A stretch of DNA of 56,905 nt, taken from contig NZ_AXBA01000012.1 in assembly GCF_000473085.1 (NCBI RefSeq), forward strand, positions 1 through 56,905. Reading direction: 5' to 3'. The translations under genes were made by a program, and so were the position numbers. A model generated the notes under the pieces. The model was not told where the DNA came from and did no database searches. It saw nothing but the letters and a program-made list of their open reading frames with translations. The stretch comes from Azorhizobium doebereinerae UFLA1-100. GTDB taxonomy: Bacteria > Pseudomonadota > Alphaproteobacteria > Rhizobiales > Xanthobacteraceae. This document shows positions 26,602 through 35,196 of this stretch, piece by piece; the first letter of the stretch is position 1; each line of letters opens with the position of its first letter.

Positions 26602-27316
26602 GGGCTCCCTCCCCGCCTGCGCTTCGGCGTAGATCACACGCGAACAACACGTCGCCGTCCGAGAACACATGGACGGCTGTCGCCGGCCGCAGCGCCTGCC
26701 TCAGGCTGGCAATGGGCGCGAGATCGAGGGCGGCCCGTCCGCTGCCCAGGATGACCGGGGACACGACGATATGGAAGCGGTCCATGCAGCCGGCATCGAG
26801 AAAGGCCGAGAGCGTGCGCGGCCCGCCTTCCACCAGGATGCGGGCGAGCCCGCGGGCGCGGAGCGCGTCGAGGATCGCCTGCGGCGCCAGCGGGCCGTCG
26901 GCCCCTCCCACCACGACGACCTCTATGCCGGCGGGGTGCGCCGGCAACTTGAGCTCTGCGGCAGGGCGTCGCACCACGAGCCGCCGCACGCCATCGTCCG
27001 CGAGGCAGCGGGCGTCCGGCGGCAGCCGGCCGGAGGGATCGATCACCACCCGCGCCGGGCTGCGGCCGGGCACGCGCCGCACGGTGAGCAGGGGATCGTC
27101 CGCCAGCACGGTGCCCACGCCCACGATCACCGCATCGACCATCGCCCGCAGGCGGTGGATGTGATCCAGCCCCGCCGGGCCGTTGATGTATTTGGATTCG
27201 CCCGAGGGCAGCGCGATGCGCCCGTCCAGCGACTGTCCCAATTGCCCGACCACGAATGCGGGAGAGGCATTGAGTTCGGCCAGGATCGTCCCCAAATCCA
27301 TGCTGCGGTCATCCAT
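26564..27316 (-). CDS. RibD C-terminal-type (DHFR-fold) pyrimidine reductase
   Basis: 250 residues. It matches the stand-alone reductase half of RibD: QSLDGRIALPSGESKYINGP, VDAVIVGVGTVLADDPLLTVR, RILVEGGPRTLSAFL and SPVILGSGR. No deaminase domain is present. The family reduces the ribosyl side chain of the diaminopyrimidine made by GTP cyclohydrolase II. It is divergent from a GTP cyclohydrolase II gene and close to the PTPS/GT/MT operon. I infer a specialised pathway rather than housekeeping riboflavin synthesis. Confidence 0.88.
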   Translation of the reverse strand: MDDRSMDLGTILAELNASPAFVVGQLGQSLDGRIALPSGESKYINGPAGLDHIHRLRAMVDAVIVGVGTVLADDPLLTVRRVPGRSPARVVIDPSGRLPPDARCLADDGVRRLVVRRPAAELKLPAHPAGIEVVVVGGADGPLAPQAILDALRARGLARILVEGGPRTLSAFLDAGCMDRFHIVVSPVILGSGRAALDLAPIASLRQALRPATAVHVFSDGDVLFACDLRRSAGGEGAHDDANRALCSTG

Positions 27317-27515
27317 GAGCGAAGCCTCACCGTATGGGACGAAGGGGGGTTAAGCCGGAACATGATGACGCTTAGCAAGGTTACGGACCCGCAGTCACCC
27401 CGGATGGGTTGCACAGTGCGCGTTCGTGCAAATTAAGATGGAACATCATTTCCGGCGGCTTTAGCGGCACGCCCCACTGTCAAACCCCTGATTTTCAGCG
27501 TATCGTGAGGCTCTC

Positions 27516-28628
27516 ATGTCTCCACCTGTGGAAATACCTGGTCTCTCCTTCGGTGCCACGCAGACGGCCGTCGAGCGCGCCATAGCGGAATTGCGCTCCG
27601 GGCGTCCCGTCGTCATCGGGTTCGAGGATCAGGCCCTGCTCGTCATCGGCGTCGAAGCGCTGGATGCTGGCATCGCTGAAGGTTTCACCGCTCTTGGGCC
27701 GGGGCTGGGCCGCCTTGTGCTGCCCGCGCCGCGCCTGACGCGGATCGGCGCGCCGCGCTCCTGCGCCGGCTCCATCGCGCTGCCCGACATGGACCTCGCC
27801 CGCATCGAGACATTGGCGCTGCGCATCGACGGACGCATCGACGCGCCGGTGGCGCTGGCGACCCCGCTCGACCGGGCCGCCCTGGAACTTCTCGGCTTCG
27901 CTTTGCTGCTCCCGGCCGCCGTCGTCACCCCCATCGCCGGCGACGCCCTTCCCCATCTTCTCCGGGTGGAGAAGGAGGACATCGCCGCCTTCCACAGCGA
28001 GCAGGTACGCTCCCTGCATGTGGTCGGCCGCGCGCCAGTGCCTCTGGAAGGGGCCGTGGATACGGAATTCGTCGTGTTCCGCGGCGGCGAAGGCCTGCGC
28101 GACCAGGTGGCCGTGGTGGTGGGCAAGCCCGACCTGACGCAGGCCGTCCCGGTGCGGCTGCATTCCGCCTGCCTCACCGGCGACCTGTTCGGCTCGCTGA
28201 AGTGCGATTGCGGCGACCAGTTGCGCGACACGGTGCAGCGCATGGCGCGCTCCAGCGGCGGCATCCTGCTCTATCTGGACCAGGAAGGCCGGGGCAACGG
28301 CATCGCCAACAAGATGCGCGCCTACCAGCTCCAGTCGCAGGGCTTCGACACCTATGAGGCCGACGCGGCGCTCGGCTTCGACCTCGACCAGCGGCGGTTC
28401 GACTTCGCGGCGGAGATGCTGCGCCAGCTCGGGGTCGCGGCGGTGGAGATCATCACCAACAATCCGCAGAAGATCGCCGCGCTGAAGGCAGCCGGGATCG
28501 ACGTGGTGGCCGACCGCCGCGTGCTCGGCCGCCCGACCGCCGAGAACGTGCGCTATCTCGCCTCCAAGCGCGACCGCGCCGGCCATTATATCGACTTCGA
28601 CGCCCTCACCGCCCGCGCCTCCGACTGA
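27516..28628 (+). CDS. ribA: GTP cyclohydrolase II with a degenerate N-terminal extension
   Basis: 370 residues. The C-terminal half is a complete GCH II: RLHSACLTGDLFGSLKCDC supplies zinc Cys219, Cys230 and Cys232, and DQEGRGNGIANKMRAYQLQ and IITNNPQKI carry the catalytic and GTP-binding residues. The first 170 or so residues look like a remnant DHBP-synthase-like domain without its acidic active-site signature. GCH II opens GTP to a diaminopyrimidine, releasing formate and pyrophosphate. A separate riboflavin pathway is usual in this order, so this copy may serve the neighbouring cluster. Confidence 0.92.
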   Translation: MSPPVEIPGLSFGATQTAVERAIAELRSGRPVVIGFEDQALLVIGVEALDAGIAEGFTALGPGLGRLVLPAPRLTRIGAPRSCAGSIALPDMDLARIETLALRIDGRIDAPVALATPLDRAALELLGFALLLPAAVVTPIAGDALPHLLRVEKEDIAAFHSEQVRSLHVVGRAPVPLEGAVDTEFVVFRGGEGLRDQVAVVVGKPDLTQAVPVRLHSACLTGDLFGSLKCDCGDQLRDTVQRMARSSGGILLYLDQEGRGNGIANKMRAYQLQSQGFDTYEADAALGFDLDQRRFDFAAEMLRQLGVAAVEIITNNPQKIAALKAAGIDVVADRRVLGRPTAENVRYLASKRDRAGHYIDFDALTARASD

Positions 28629-28643
28629 GCGGCACCGCGTCCC

Positions 28644-28686
28644 CGCCTCGCCGGCCCTGCGGCGAAGCTGAGGCGCGGCAAGGGTT
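28644..28686 (+). terminator. Possible terminator after ribA
   Basis: CGCCTCGCCG pairs imperfectly with CGGCGAAGCTGAGGCG, and a GGTTTTTCC tract follows. It lies 16-58 bases behind the ribA stop and before the SDR gene. The stem has an internal bulge, so the call is moderate. Confidence 0.45.
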
Positions 28687-28786
28687 TTTCCTCCCGATTC
28701 CGGATCCAAAAAAGCTGGAGCACAGCCGTCCCGGCGGTTGGCAACGGCATCGTCTCCTGATCTAAAACGATTTGGAGGATACGCGC

Positions 28787-29530
28787 ATGACCAGAAAAAT
28801 CGCGATCGTGACGGGGGCGGGCTCGGGCGTCGGCAAGGCCGTGGCCCTGGGTCTCGCGGAAGCCGGCTATACGGTGGCCCTGGCCGGCCGGCGAGCGGAT
28901 GCGCTCGAATCCGTCGCCAAGGAGATCGGCGCCGAAACGCTGGCGGTGCCGACGGATGTGACCGATCCCGACCAGGTGGCGCGGCTGTTCGGCACGGTGC
29001 GGGACCGCTTCGGCCGGGTGGACGTGCTGTTCAACAACGCCGGCACCGGCGCGCCCGGCGTGCCGCTGGAAGACCTGACGGTGCAGGAGTGGCGGAAGGT
29101 GGTGGACACCAACCTCACCGGCCCGTTCCTGTGCACGCAGGAAGCCTTCCGCATCATGAAGGACCAGGAGCCGCGCGGCGGCCGCATCATTAACAACGGC
29201 TCCATTTCCGCCACCGCGCCCCGCCCGTTCTCGGCGCCCTACACGGCCACCAAGCACGCCATCACCGGGCTGACCAAGTCCACCTCGCTGGACGGCCGCG
29301 CCTATGACATCGCCTGCGGCCAGATCGACATCGGCAATGCCGAGACGGAAATGACCCAGAGGATCAAGGCCGGCATCATCCAGGCCGACGGCTCCCTGAA
29401 GCCGGAGCCGGTGATGAACGCCAAGCACGTGGCCGACGCGGTGGTCTACATGGCCAACCTGCCGCTGGACGCCAACGTGCAGTTCATCACCGTGATGGCC
29501 ACCAAGATGCCGTTCGTCGGCCGCGGGTGA
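28787..29530 (+). CDS. Short-chain dehydrogenase/reductase
   Basis: 247 residues from [16 protein letters not shown] at 28787, directly behind TTTGGAGGAT. The classical SDR set is present: TGxxxGxG, FNNAG, Ser in NNGSISA and YTATK. AGRRA after strand 2 suggests NADP(H). It is monocistronic and convergent with the FAD oxidase gene. The substrate is unknown; a link to either flanking pathway is possible but not shown. Confidence 0.92.
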   Translation: MTRKIAIVTGAGSGVGKAVALGLAEAGYTVALAGRRADALESVAKEIGAETLAVPTDVTDPDQVARLFGTVRDRFGRVDVLFNNAGTGAPGVPLEDLTVQEWRKVVDTNLTGPFLCTQEAFRIMKDQEPRGGRIINNGSISATAPRPFSAPYTATKHAITGLTKSTSLDGRAYDIACGQIDIGNAETEMTQRIKAGIIQADGSLKPEPVMNAKHVADAVVYMANLPLDANVQFITVMATKMPFVGRG

Positions 29531-29575
29531 GGCGCCGGGCGCCCTCGCTTTTCCAGCGGGGGCCGCCGGCCCCGG

Positions 29576-30757
29576 TCACACCACCTTCAGTTCCAGCACC
29601 GGGTCGTTCTCGGCCATGCGCGCGAAGCGCAGCGGCGCCAGATCGAGGGTGGTGAAGCGGCCGTGGACGATGAGCTCGGCGATCCCGCGGCCCACCGCCG
29701 GGGATTGTTGCAAGCCGTGGCCGCTGAAGCCGTTGGCGAAGTAAAAGTTCGACAGATCCGGCGCCGGCCCGACGATGGCGTTGTGGTCGAACGCGTTCAT
29801 GTCGTAGTGCCCGGCCCAGGCCCGGCCGGGCCGGATACGCTCGAAAGCCGGCACGCGCCCGGCCAGCACCGGCCAGATGCGCTCCTCGAAGAAGCCCACG
29901 TCCACGTCGAAATCCGTGCTGTCGGGGTCCTCCTCGTCCGGCGGGGCGAGCCCGCACAGGAAGCCTTCCCCCTCCGGCCGCCAGTAGACGCCGGTGGGAT
30001 CAATCACCAGGGGGCAGCGCTCCACGGGGTCGGGGCAGCGGAAGGTGAAGATCATCCGCTTCTTGTTGTGCACCGGGATCTCGATGCCCGCCGCCTTGGC
30101 GAGCGCCGGGCCGCCGGCCCCGGCCGCATTCACGACGGCGCCGCAGGAGATGCGCGTGCCATCCGCCAGCACCACGCCGGTGATGCGCCCGCCGTCGCGG
30201 ACCACGTCCACCGCCTGGGCCGCCTGATAGGTGACGCCGAGGGACCTCGCCTTGCGGCGGAACGCCTGCATCAGGCCATAGCCATCGAACCAGCCCTCGC
30301 CCGAGCGGCCGTAGCAGCCGGCGGCGAGGTCCGCCGTGGAAAGCCAGGGAAACGTGCCCTGGAGCTGGGTCGGGGTCAGCAGGGCGATATTGGCGCCGAG
30401 GCGCGCCTGGACGGCGTGGCCCGCCTCCAGCGCCGGACGTCCGCTGTCGGTCGCCAGGAAAAGATAGCCGCCCTCGTGCAGGCCGATGTCCGGGCGTTCG
30501 CCGTCCACGGCGAGATGGCTGCCGATGTCACGCAGGAAGGAGATGCCGTAGAGCGAAATCTCCACATTGATGGCCGTGGAATATTGCTGGCGGATGGATG
30601 CCGCCGACAGCGCCGAGGCGCAGCGCTGGTAGGTCGGGTCCTTCTCCAGCACCAGCACCGAGCCGGTGAAACCGGGGTCGGCCGCCAGATGATAGGCGAC
30701 CGAGCTGCCCACCGCCGCGCCGCCGACGATCACCACGTCATAATGCGCCTCGGCCAT
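29576..30757 (-). CDS. FAD-dependent amino-acid oxidase/dehydrogenase (DAO family)
   Basis: 393 residues. The N-terminal dinucleotide fold is VVIVGGAAVGSSVAYHLA with an acidic VLEKD. SALSAASIRQQYS is the segment where related DAO-family members hold FAD, and FANGFSGHGLQQSPAVGRGIAE is the conserved C-terminal FAD site. It is the last gene of an operon with a ThDP enzyme (4-bp gap) and an ALDH7. In lysine catabolism an enzyme of this family oxidises L-pipecolate; I assign that role here only by context. Confidence 0.82.
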   Translation of the reverse strand: MAEAHYDVVIVGGAAVGSSVAYHLAADPGFTGSVLVLEKDPTYQRCASALSAASIRQQYSTAINVEISLYGISFLRDIGSHLAVDGERPDIGLHEGGYLFLATDSGRPALEAGHAVQARLGANIALLTPTQLQGTFPWLSTADLAAGCYGRSGEGWFDGYGLMQAFRRKARSLGVTYQAAQAVDVVRDGGRITGVVLADGTRISCGAVVNAAGAGGPALAKAAGIEIPVHNKKRMIFTFRCPDPVERCPLVIDPTGVYWRPEGEGFLCGLAPPDEEDPDSTDFDVDVGFFEERIWPVLAGRVPAFERIRPGRAWAGHYDMNAFDHNAIVGPAPDLSNFYFANGFSGHGLQQSPAVGRGIAELIVHGRFTTLDLAPLRFARMAENDPVLELKVV

Positions 30758-30761
30758 CGGC

Positions 30762-32444
30762 TCAGGCTCCCTGGCGGGCGAGCGCCGCCGTGCGGATCGC
30801 CGTCAGCGTGGTCATGGGCGTGATGGCTTCCGGATCGAGCTTGCAGTGCAGGATGGCCGGCAGGCCGCTGGCCACGGCGCGGGCGAAGGCGGGGGCGAAA
30901 TCCTCGGTGCGTTCCACCGTCTCGCCATGGCCGCCGAAGGCGCGGGCGTAAGCTGCGAAATCCGGATTCTTCAGCCGCGTCGCCGAGATGCGGCCGGGAT
31001 ATTCGCGCTCCTGGTGCATGCGGATGGTTCCGTACATGCCATTGTCCACCACCACCACGATGATCGGGATGTCGTATTGCACGGCGGTCGCGAATTCCTG
31101 GCCGTTCATCAGGAAGCAGCCGTCGCCGGCGAAGGCGACCACCGGCACGTCCGGCTTCTGGCGCTTGGCCATCACCGCCGCCGGCACGCCATAGCCCATG
31201 GAGCCGGAGGTGGGCGCGAGCTGGGTGCCGCGCTGCCGCAGGCGGTAGTAGCGGTGCAGCCAGGTGGCGTAATTGCCCGCGCCGTTGCAGACGATGGCCT
31301 CGGGCGGCAGCGTGTCGCGCAGGTGGCGCATGGCCTCGCCATACTGGAACGGGCCGGGCAGCGCCGACGGCTGCTCGGTCCAGGCCAGATAGTCCGCATG
31401 GGCGGTCTTGGTATCCTCGGCCCAGCGCGGCGTCTGGCCGGGCGAAAGGGCGGACAGCGCCGCCACGAAGCTGCCGGGCGTCGCCTCGATGGCGAGGGCG
31501 GGCTGGTAGACCCGGCCGAGTTCCTCGGCGCCCGGATGCACCTGCACCAGGGTCTGGCGCGGCGCCGGAATGTCGATGAGCGTGTAGGAGGAGGACGGCA
31601 TCTCCGACATGCGCGCGCCCACCAGGATCAGGACGTCCGCCTCCTTCACCCGCGCGGCGAGCTTCGGGTTCAGGCCGATGCCCACGTCGCCCGCATAGTT
31701 GGGATGGTCGGCCGGAAAGAGATGCGCGCGGCGGAAGGAGGTGGCGATGGGCAGATGGTAGCGCTCGGAGAAGGCCACCATCCCGGCATAGGCCGCGTCG
31801 GTCCAGCGGCTGCCGCCGAGGATGACCAGCGGGCGCTCGGCGCCTTCCAGCAGGCCGGCGAGGCGCGCCACGTCGGCCGGATGCGGGAACGGCTCGGCCG
31901 GAGCGACATAGGGCGCGTCCGGCACCGTGGCGGTCTCCACCAGCACGTCCTCAGGCAGCGCGATCACTACCGGGCCGGGGCGGCCCTGCATGGCGACGCG
32001 GAAGGCGCGGCTGACCAGTTCGGGGATGCGCGCGGCATCGTCGATCTCCACCACCCATTTGGCGATGGAGCCGAACGCCGCCCGGTAATCCAGTTCCTGG
32101 AACGCCTCGCGCTCGCGCATGCCGCGCTCCACCTGCCCGACGAACAGGATGAGGGGCGTCGAATCCTGCGCAGCGATGTGCAGGCCGTGCGAGGCGTTGG
32201 TGGCGCCGGGGCCGCGCGTGACGAAGCAGATGCCCGGCCGCCCGGTGAGCTTGCCATAGGCGTCCGCCATCATCGCCGCGCCGCCTTCGTTGCGGCAGAC
32301 GAGGACGTCGATGTCCGCGTCATGCAGGGCGTCGAGCACGGCAAGGTAGCTCTCGCCGGGCACGCAGGTGATGCGCTCGGTGCCCTGGGCACGCAGTTGG
32401 TCCACGATCAATTGGCCGCCGGTACGGGATGTCAGCTCAGTCAT
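30762..32444 (-). CDS. Thiamine-diphosphate enzyme (acetolactate synthase-like family)
   Basis: 560 residues from MTELTSRTGGQLIVDQL at 32444, behind AGGATCC. The N-terminal Pyr domain has the activating Glu in CRNEGGAAMMADAYG. A central domain and a C-terminal PP domain with the ThDP/Mg motif GDGCFLMNGQE through VDNG follow. Catalytic decarboxylation or carboligation of a 2-oxo acid is expected. No small regulatory subunit is nearby, so it is unlikely to be the biosynthetic acetolactate synthase. In this operon a 2-oxoadipate-type acid would be a logical substrate (inference). Confidence 0.88.
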   Translation of the reverse strand: MTELTSRTGGQLIVDQLRAQGTERITCVPGESYLAVLDALHDADIDVLVCRNEGGAAMMADAYGKLTGRPGICFVTRGPGATNASHGLHIAAQDSTPLILFVGQVERGMREREAFQELDYRAAFGSIAKWVVEIDDAARIPELVSRAFRVAMQGRPGPVVIALPEDVLVETATVPDAPYVAPAEPFPHPADVARLAGLLEGAERPLVILGGSRWTDAAYAGMVAFSERYHLPIATSFRRAHLFPADHPNYAGDVGIGLNPKLAARVKEADVLILVGARMSEMPSSSYTLIDIPAPRQTLVQVHPGAEELGRVYQPALAIEATPGSFVAALSALSPGQTPRWAEDTKTAHADYLAWTEQPSALPGPFQYGEAMRHLRDTLPPEAIVCNGAGNYATWLHRYYRLRQRGTQLAPTSGSMGYGVPAAVMAKRQKPDVPVVAFAGDGCFLMNGQEFATAVQYDIPIIVVVVDNGMYGTIRMHQEREYPGRISATRLKNPDFAAYARAFGGHGETVERTEDFAPAFARAVASGLPAILHCKLDPEAITPMTTLTAIRTAALARQGA

Positions 32445-32503
32445 CGGATGGGATCCTGCCTCGTCGGCCAAAGGTCTCTGATCGGGGGTACGCGCGGGAC
32501 GGC

Positions 32504-34036
32504 TCAGCCGACGTCGAAGGTGACGCCCTGGGCCAGCGGCAGGCTGCTGCCGTAATTGATCGTGTTGGTGGCCCGGCGCATGTAGGCCTTCCAGGAATCC
32601 GAGCCCGCCTCGCGGCCGCCGCCCGTCTCCTTCTCGCCGCCGAAGGCGCCGCCGATCTCGGCACCGGACGGGCCGATGTTCACATTGGCGATGCCGCAGT
32701 CCGAGCCTGCGGCGGACATGAACCGCTCCGCCTCGCGCAGATCGTTGGTGAAGATGGAGGAGGACAGGCCCTGCGGCACGCCGTTGTGCACGGCGATGGC
32801 GGCGTCGAAATCGGAATAGCGCATCACATAGAGGATGGGGGCGAAGGTCTCGTGCCGCACGATCTCGCTCTGGCCGGGCATCTCGACGATGGCCGGGCGC
32901 ACATAATAGGCCTCGCCCAGCCCCTCGGCCGCGACGCGATCACCGCCGGTGACGGTGCCGCCCTGGGCGCGGGCCGCGTCGAGCGCCTTCTGCATGCCCT
33001 CGAACGCCGCCTTGTCGATCAGCGGGCCGATGAGCGTGCCCTCGGTGCCGGGATCGCCCACCTTCACGGAGGCGTAGGCCGGCTTCAGGCGCGAGACCAG
33101 CGCGTCGTAGATGCTCTCATGGACGATCAGGCGGCGCAGGCTGGTGCAGCGCTGGCCGGCGGTGCCCATGGCCGCGAAGGCGATGCCGCGCACCGCCAGG
33201 TCGAGGTCCGCGGTCGGGCAGACGATGGCGGCGTTGTTGCCACCCAGTTCCAGGATGGCGCGGGCGAAGCGGGCCGCGAGGCGCGGGCCGACGGCCCGGC
33301 CCATGGCGGTGGAGCCGGTGGCGGAGACGACCGGCACGCGCGTGTCGTCCACCAGAGCCTCGCCCACCGCCTTGCCGCCGATCAGCAGCGTGGAGAGGCC
33401 GGCCGGCACGCCGCCGAAGCGGGCGGCGGCGCGCTCGAAGATTGCCTGGGTGGCCAGCGCCGTGAGCGGGGTCTTCTCCGACGGCTTCCACACCACCGAA
33501 TCGCCGCACACCAGAGCGAGCGCGGAATTCCACGACCACACCGCCACCGGGAAGTTGAAGGCGGAGATGACGCCGACCACGCCGACGGGGTGCCACGTCT
33601 CCATCATGCGATGGTCCGGGCGCTCGGTGGCGATGGTCAGGCCCTGGAGCTGGCGCGACAGGCCGACCGCATAGTCGCAGATGTCGATCATCTCCTGGAC
33701 CTCGCCAAGGCCCTCCGAGGTGATCTTGCCCGCCTCGAGCGTGACGAGGCGCCCGAGGTCGGCCTTCGCTGCCCGCAATTCCTCGCCCATCAGGCGCACC
33801 AGTTCGCCGCGCCGCGGGCCGGGCACAGCCCGCCAGGCCAGGAAGGCGTCATGCGCCGTGTCGATGGCAGCGGTGGCGCCGGCGGCATCGGTCTGGGCGA
33901 TGGAGGCGATGATCTCGCCGGTCAGCGGGGAGCGGACCGGGAGATCGCCGGTGAGCGCCGCCGCCGGAACGCCGAGGCGGTCGAGGATGGCGCGGGCCTC
34001 CGCAGCGATGGTGCCAGGGCGCGGAAACGAGGACAT
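32504..34036 (-). CDS. Aldehyde dehydrogenase, ALDH7/AmaB-like (aminoadipate semialdehyde dehydrogenase)
   Basis: 510 residues from MSSFPRPGTIAAEARAIL at 34036. The ALDH7 (antiquitin) signature is strong: VGVISAFNFPVAVWSWN, Glu in ILELGGNNA, catalytic Cys in GQRCTSLRR, and a C-terminus carrying GGEKETGGGREAGSDSWK then RRATNTINYG. This group oxidises alpha-aminoadipate semialdehyde (in equilibrium with piperideine-6-carboxylate) to aminoadipate in lysine breakdown. It is the first gene of the ALDH-ThDP-DAO operon, facing the LysR gene. Confidence 0.9.
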   Translation of the reverse strand: MSSFPRPGTIAAEARAILDRLGVPAAALTGDLPVRSPLTGEIIASIAQTDAAGATAAIDTAHDAFLAWRAVPGPRRGELVRLMGEELRAAKADLGRLVTLEAGKITSEGLGEVQEMIDICDYAVGLSRQLQGLTIATERPDHRMMETWHPVGVVGVISAFNFPVAVWSWNSALALVCGDSVVWKPSEKTPLTALATQAIFERAAARFGGVPAGLSTLLIGGKAVGEALVDDTRVPVVSATGSTAMGRAVGPRLAARFARAILELGGNNAAIVCPTADLDLAVRGIAFAAMGTAGQRCTSLRRLIVHESIYDALVSRLKPAYASVKVGDPGTEGTLIGPLIDKAAFEGMQKALDAARAQGGTVTGGDRVAAEGLGEAYYVRPAIVEMPGQSEIVRHETFAPILYVMRYSDFDAAIAVHNGVPQGLSSSIFTNDLREAERFMSAAGSDCGIANVNIGPSGAEIGGAFGGEKETGGGREAGSDSWKAYMRRATNTINYGSSLPLAQGVTFDVG

Positions 34037-34124
34037 GGGGGGCTCCCGGTTCAAAAACAAAGGCGGCGGCCGGGGCGGACGGACCGCGGCGTCGGTGTCC
34101 GGCAGGACCGTGATCGGAAGCCAT

Positions 34125-34145
34125 ATCATGGCTTCGCGTCATGAT
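34125..34145. promoter_or_regulatory. LysR-type operator (T-N11-A dyad)
   Basis: ATCAT-N11-ATGAT, a perfect dyad of the T-N11-A form recognised by LysR-type regulators. It sits in the 189-bp region between the ALDH7 operon and the divergent lysR gene, the classic place for such a site. Binding is inferred. Confidence 0.6.
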
Positions 34146-34225
34146 CGCGCGTGGGCTGGCGGAGAATTTCCTTCACACGCGCCATTGCCAAGCGATAGAT
34201 TGTCAGGACCTCATGAGCATTCGGA

Positions 34226-35155
34226 ATGAGCGCGATGCGGCATCGTTTTCTGCCCCCGATCCCCACCTTGACCGCCTTCGAGGCGGCGGCGCGGCACCAG
34301 TCGTTTTCCCGGGCGGCGGCGGAGCTGCATCTGACCCAGGGGGCGGTGAGCCGGCAGATCCGGCACCTGGAGGAGCAGGTGGGGATCGAGCTGTTCGAGC
34401 GGGTGCGCCAGCGGGTGGTGCTGACCGACGGCGGGCGGCTTTATCTGGCCGACGTTCGGCAGATCCTCCAGGCGCTGTCGGACGCCACCCAGCGGGCGAT
34501 GACCTATGGCGGCGGCGCCGGCAGCCTCCAACTCGCCGTGCTGCCCACCTTCGCCATCCGCTGGCTGATGCCGCGCCTGCCGGACTTCCTCGCCCGCTTC
34601 CCCGACACCACGATCAATTTCGTCACCCGCATCGCGCCGTTCGATTTCGCCGCCGAGCCGCTGGACCTCGCCATCCATTACGGCGACCCGGTGTGGCCCG
34701 GCGCCATCTGCGAGCATTTGATGGATGAGGAGGTGGTGCCGGTGTGCAGCCCGGCGCTGCGCGCCCGCCACCATTTGACCACGCCCGCCGCCCTCGCCGG
34801 CGTGCCGCTGCTGCAACAAAGTACCCGCCCGCACCTGTGGAGCGAATGGCTGGCCCTGGCCAAGGCCAGCCACGCCGGCCCGTTCCGCGGCCCGCGCTTC
34901 GAGCAGTTCTCGATGATCGCCGAGGCCGCCGCGGCCGGCCTCGGGGTCGGCCTGGTGCCGCGCTTCCTGGCCGGCGACGAGATCGCCGACGGCCGGCTGG
35001 TGGAGCTGTTCGACTGCCCGATGGCCAGCGAGAAGGCCTATTACGTGGTCTATCCCGAGGCCAAGGCCGGCACCGGCGCCGTCACCGCCTTCGTGCGCTG
35101 GATTGTTGCCGCCGCCCGCGATCAGAGGGTAGACCCTGCCGTCGTCCGCCACTGA
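34226..35155 (+). CDS. LysR-family transcriptional regulator (GcvA-like)
   Basis: 309 residues. The N-terminal winged HTH is TLTAFEAAARHQSFSRAAAELHLTQGAVSRQIRHLE, and the C-terminal half is the periplasmic-binding-like effector domain with the GcvA-type LAIHYGDPVWPG pattern. ATG 34226 and ATG 34235 are both possible starts. It is divergent from the ALDH7/ThDP/DAO operon and 41 bp upstream of the OCD-family gene, so it likely controls both, with a lysine-pathway metabolite as effector (inference). Confidence 0.92.
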   Translation: MSAMRHRFLPPIPTLTAFEAAARHQSFSRAAAELHLTQGAVSRQIRHLEEQVGIELFERVRQRVVLTDGGRLYLADVRQILQALSDATQRAMTYGGGAGSLQLAVLPTFAIRWLMPRLPDFLARFPDTTINFVTRIAPFDFAAEPLDLAIHYGDPVWPGAICEHLMDEEVVPVCSPALRARHHLTTPAALAGVPLLQQSTRPHLWSEWLALAKASHAGPFRGPRFEQFSMIAEAAAAGLGVGLVPRFLAGDEIADGRLVELFDCPMASEKAYYVVYPEAKAGTGAVTAFVRWIVAAARDQRVDPAVVRH

Positions 35156-35196
35156 GCGGCGCCCGCCCTCAAGACGCCCCCCTAAGAGGACTGCCC

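Noticed and set aside
27357-27382. GGAAC-N17-GGTT upstream of ribA as an EcfG promoter
   Set aside because: One mismatch in the -10 and about 134 bp from the start, outside the stress island; too weak to list as a site.
30846-32555. Plus-strand open frame of 569 codons opposite the ThDP enzyme
   Set aside because: Mirror of a complete ThDP enzyme with intact motifs; no start signal or domain.
32429-34144. Plus-strand open frame of 571 codons opposite ALDH7
   Set aside because: Antisense to a perfect ALDH7 and lacks recognisable domains.
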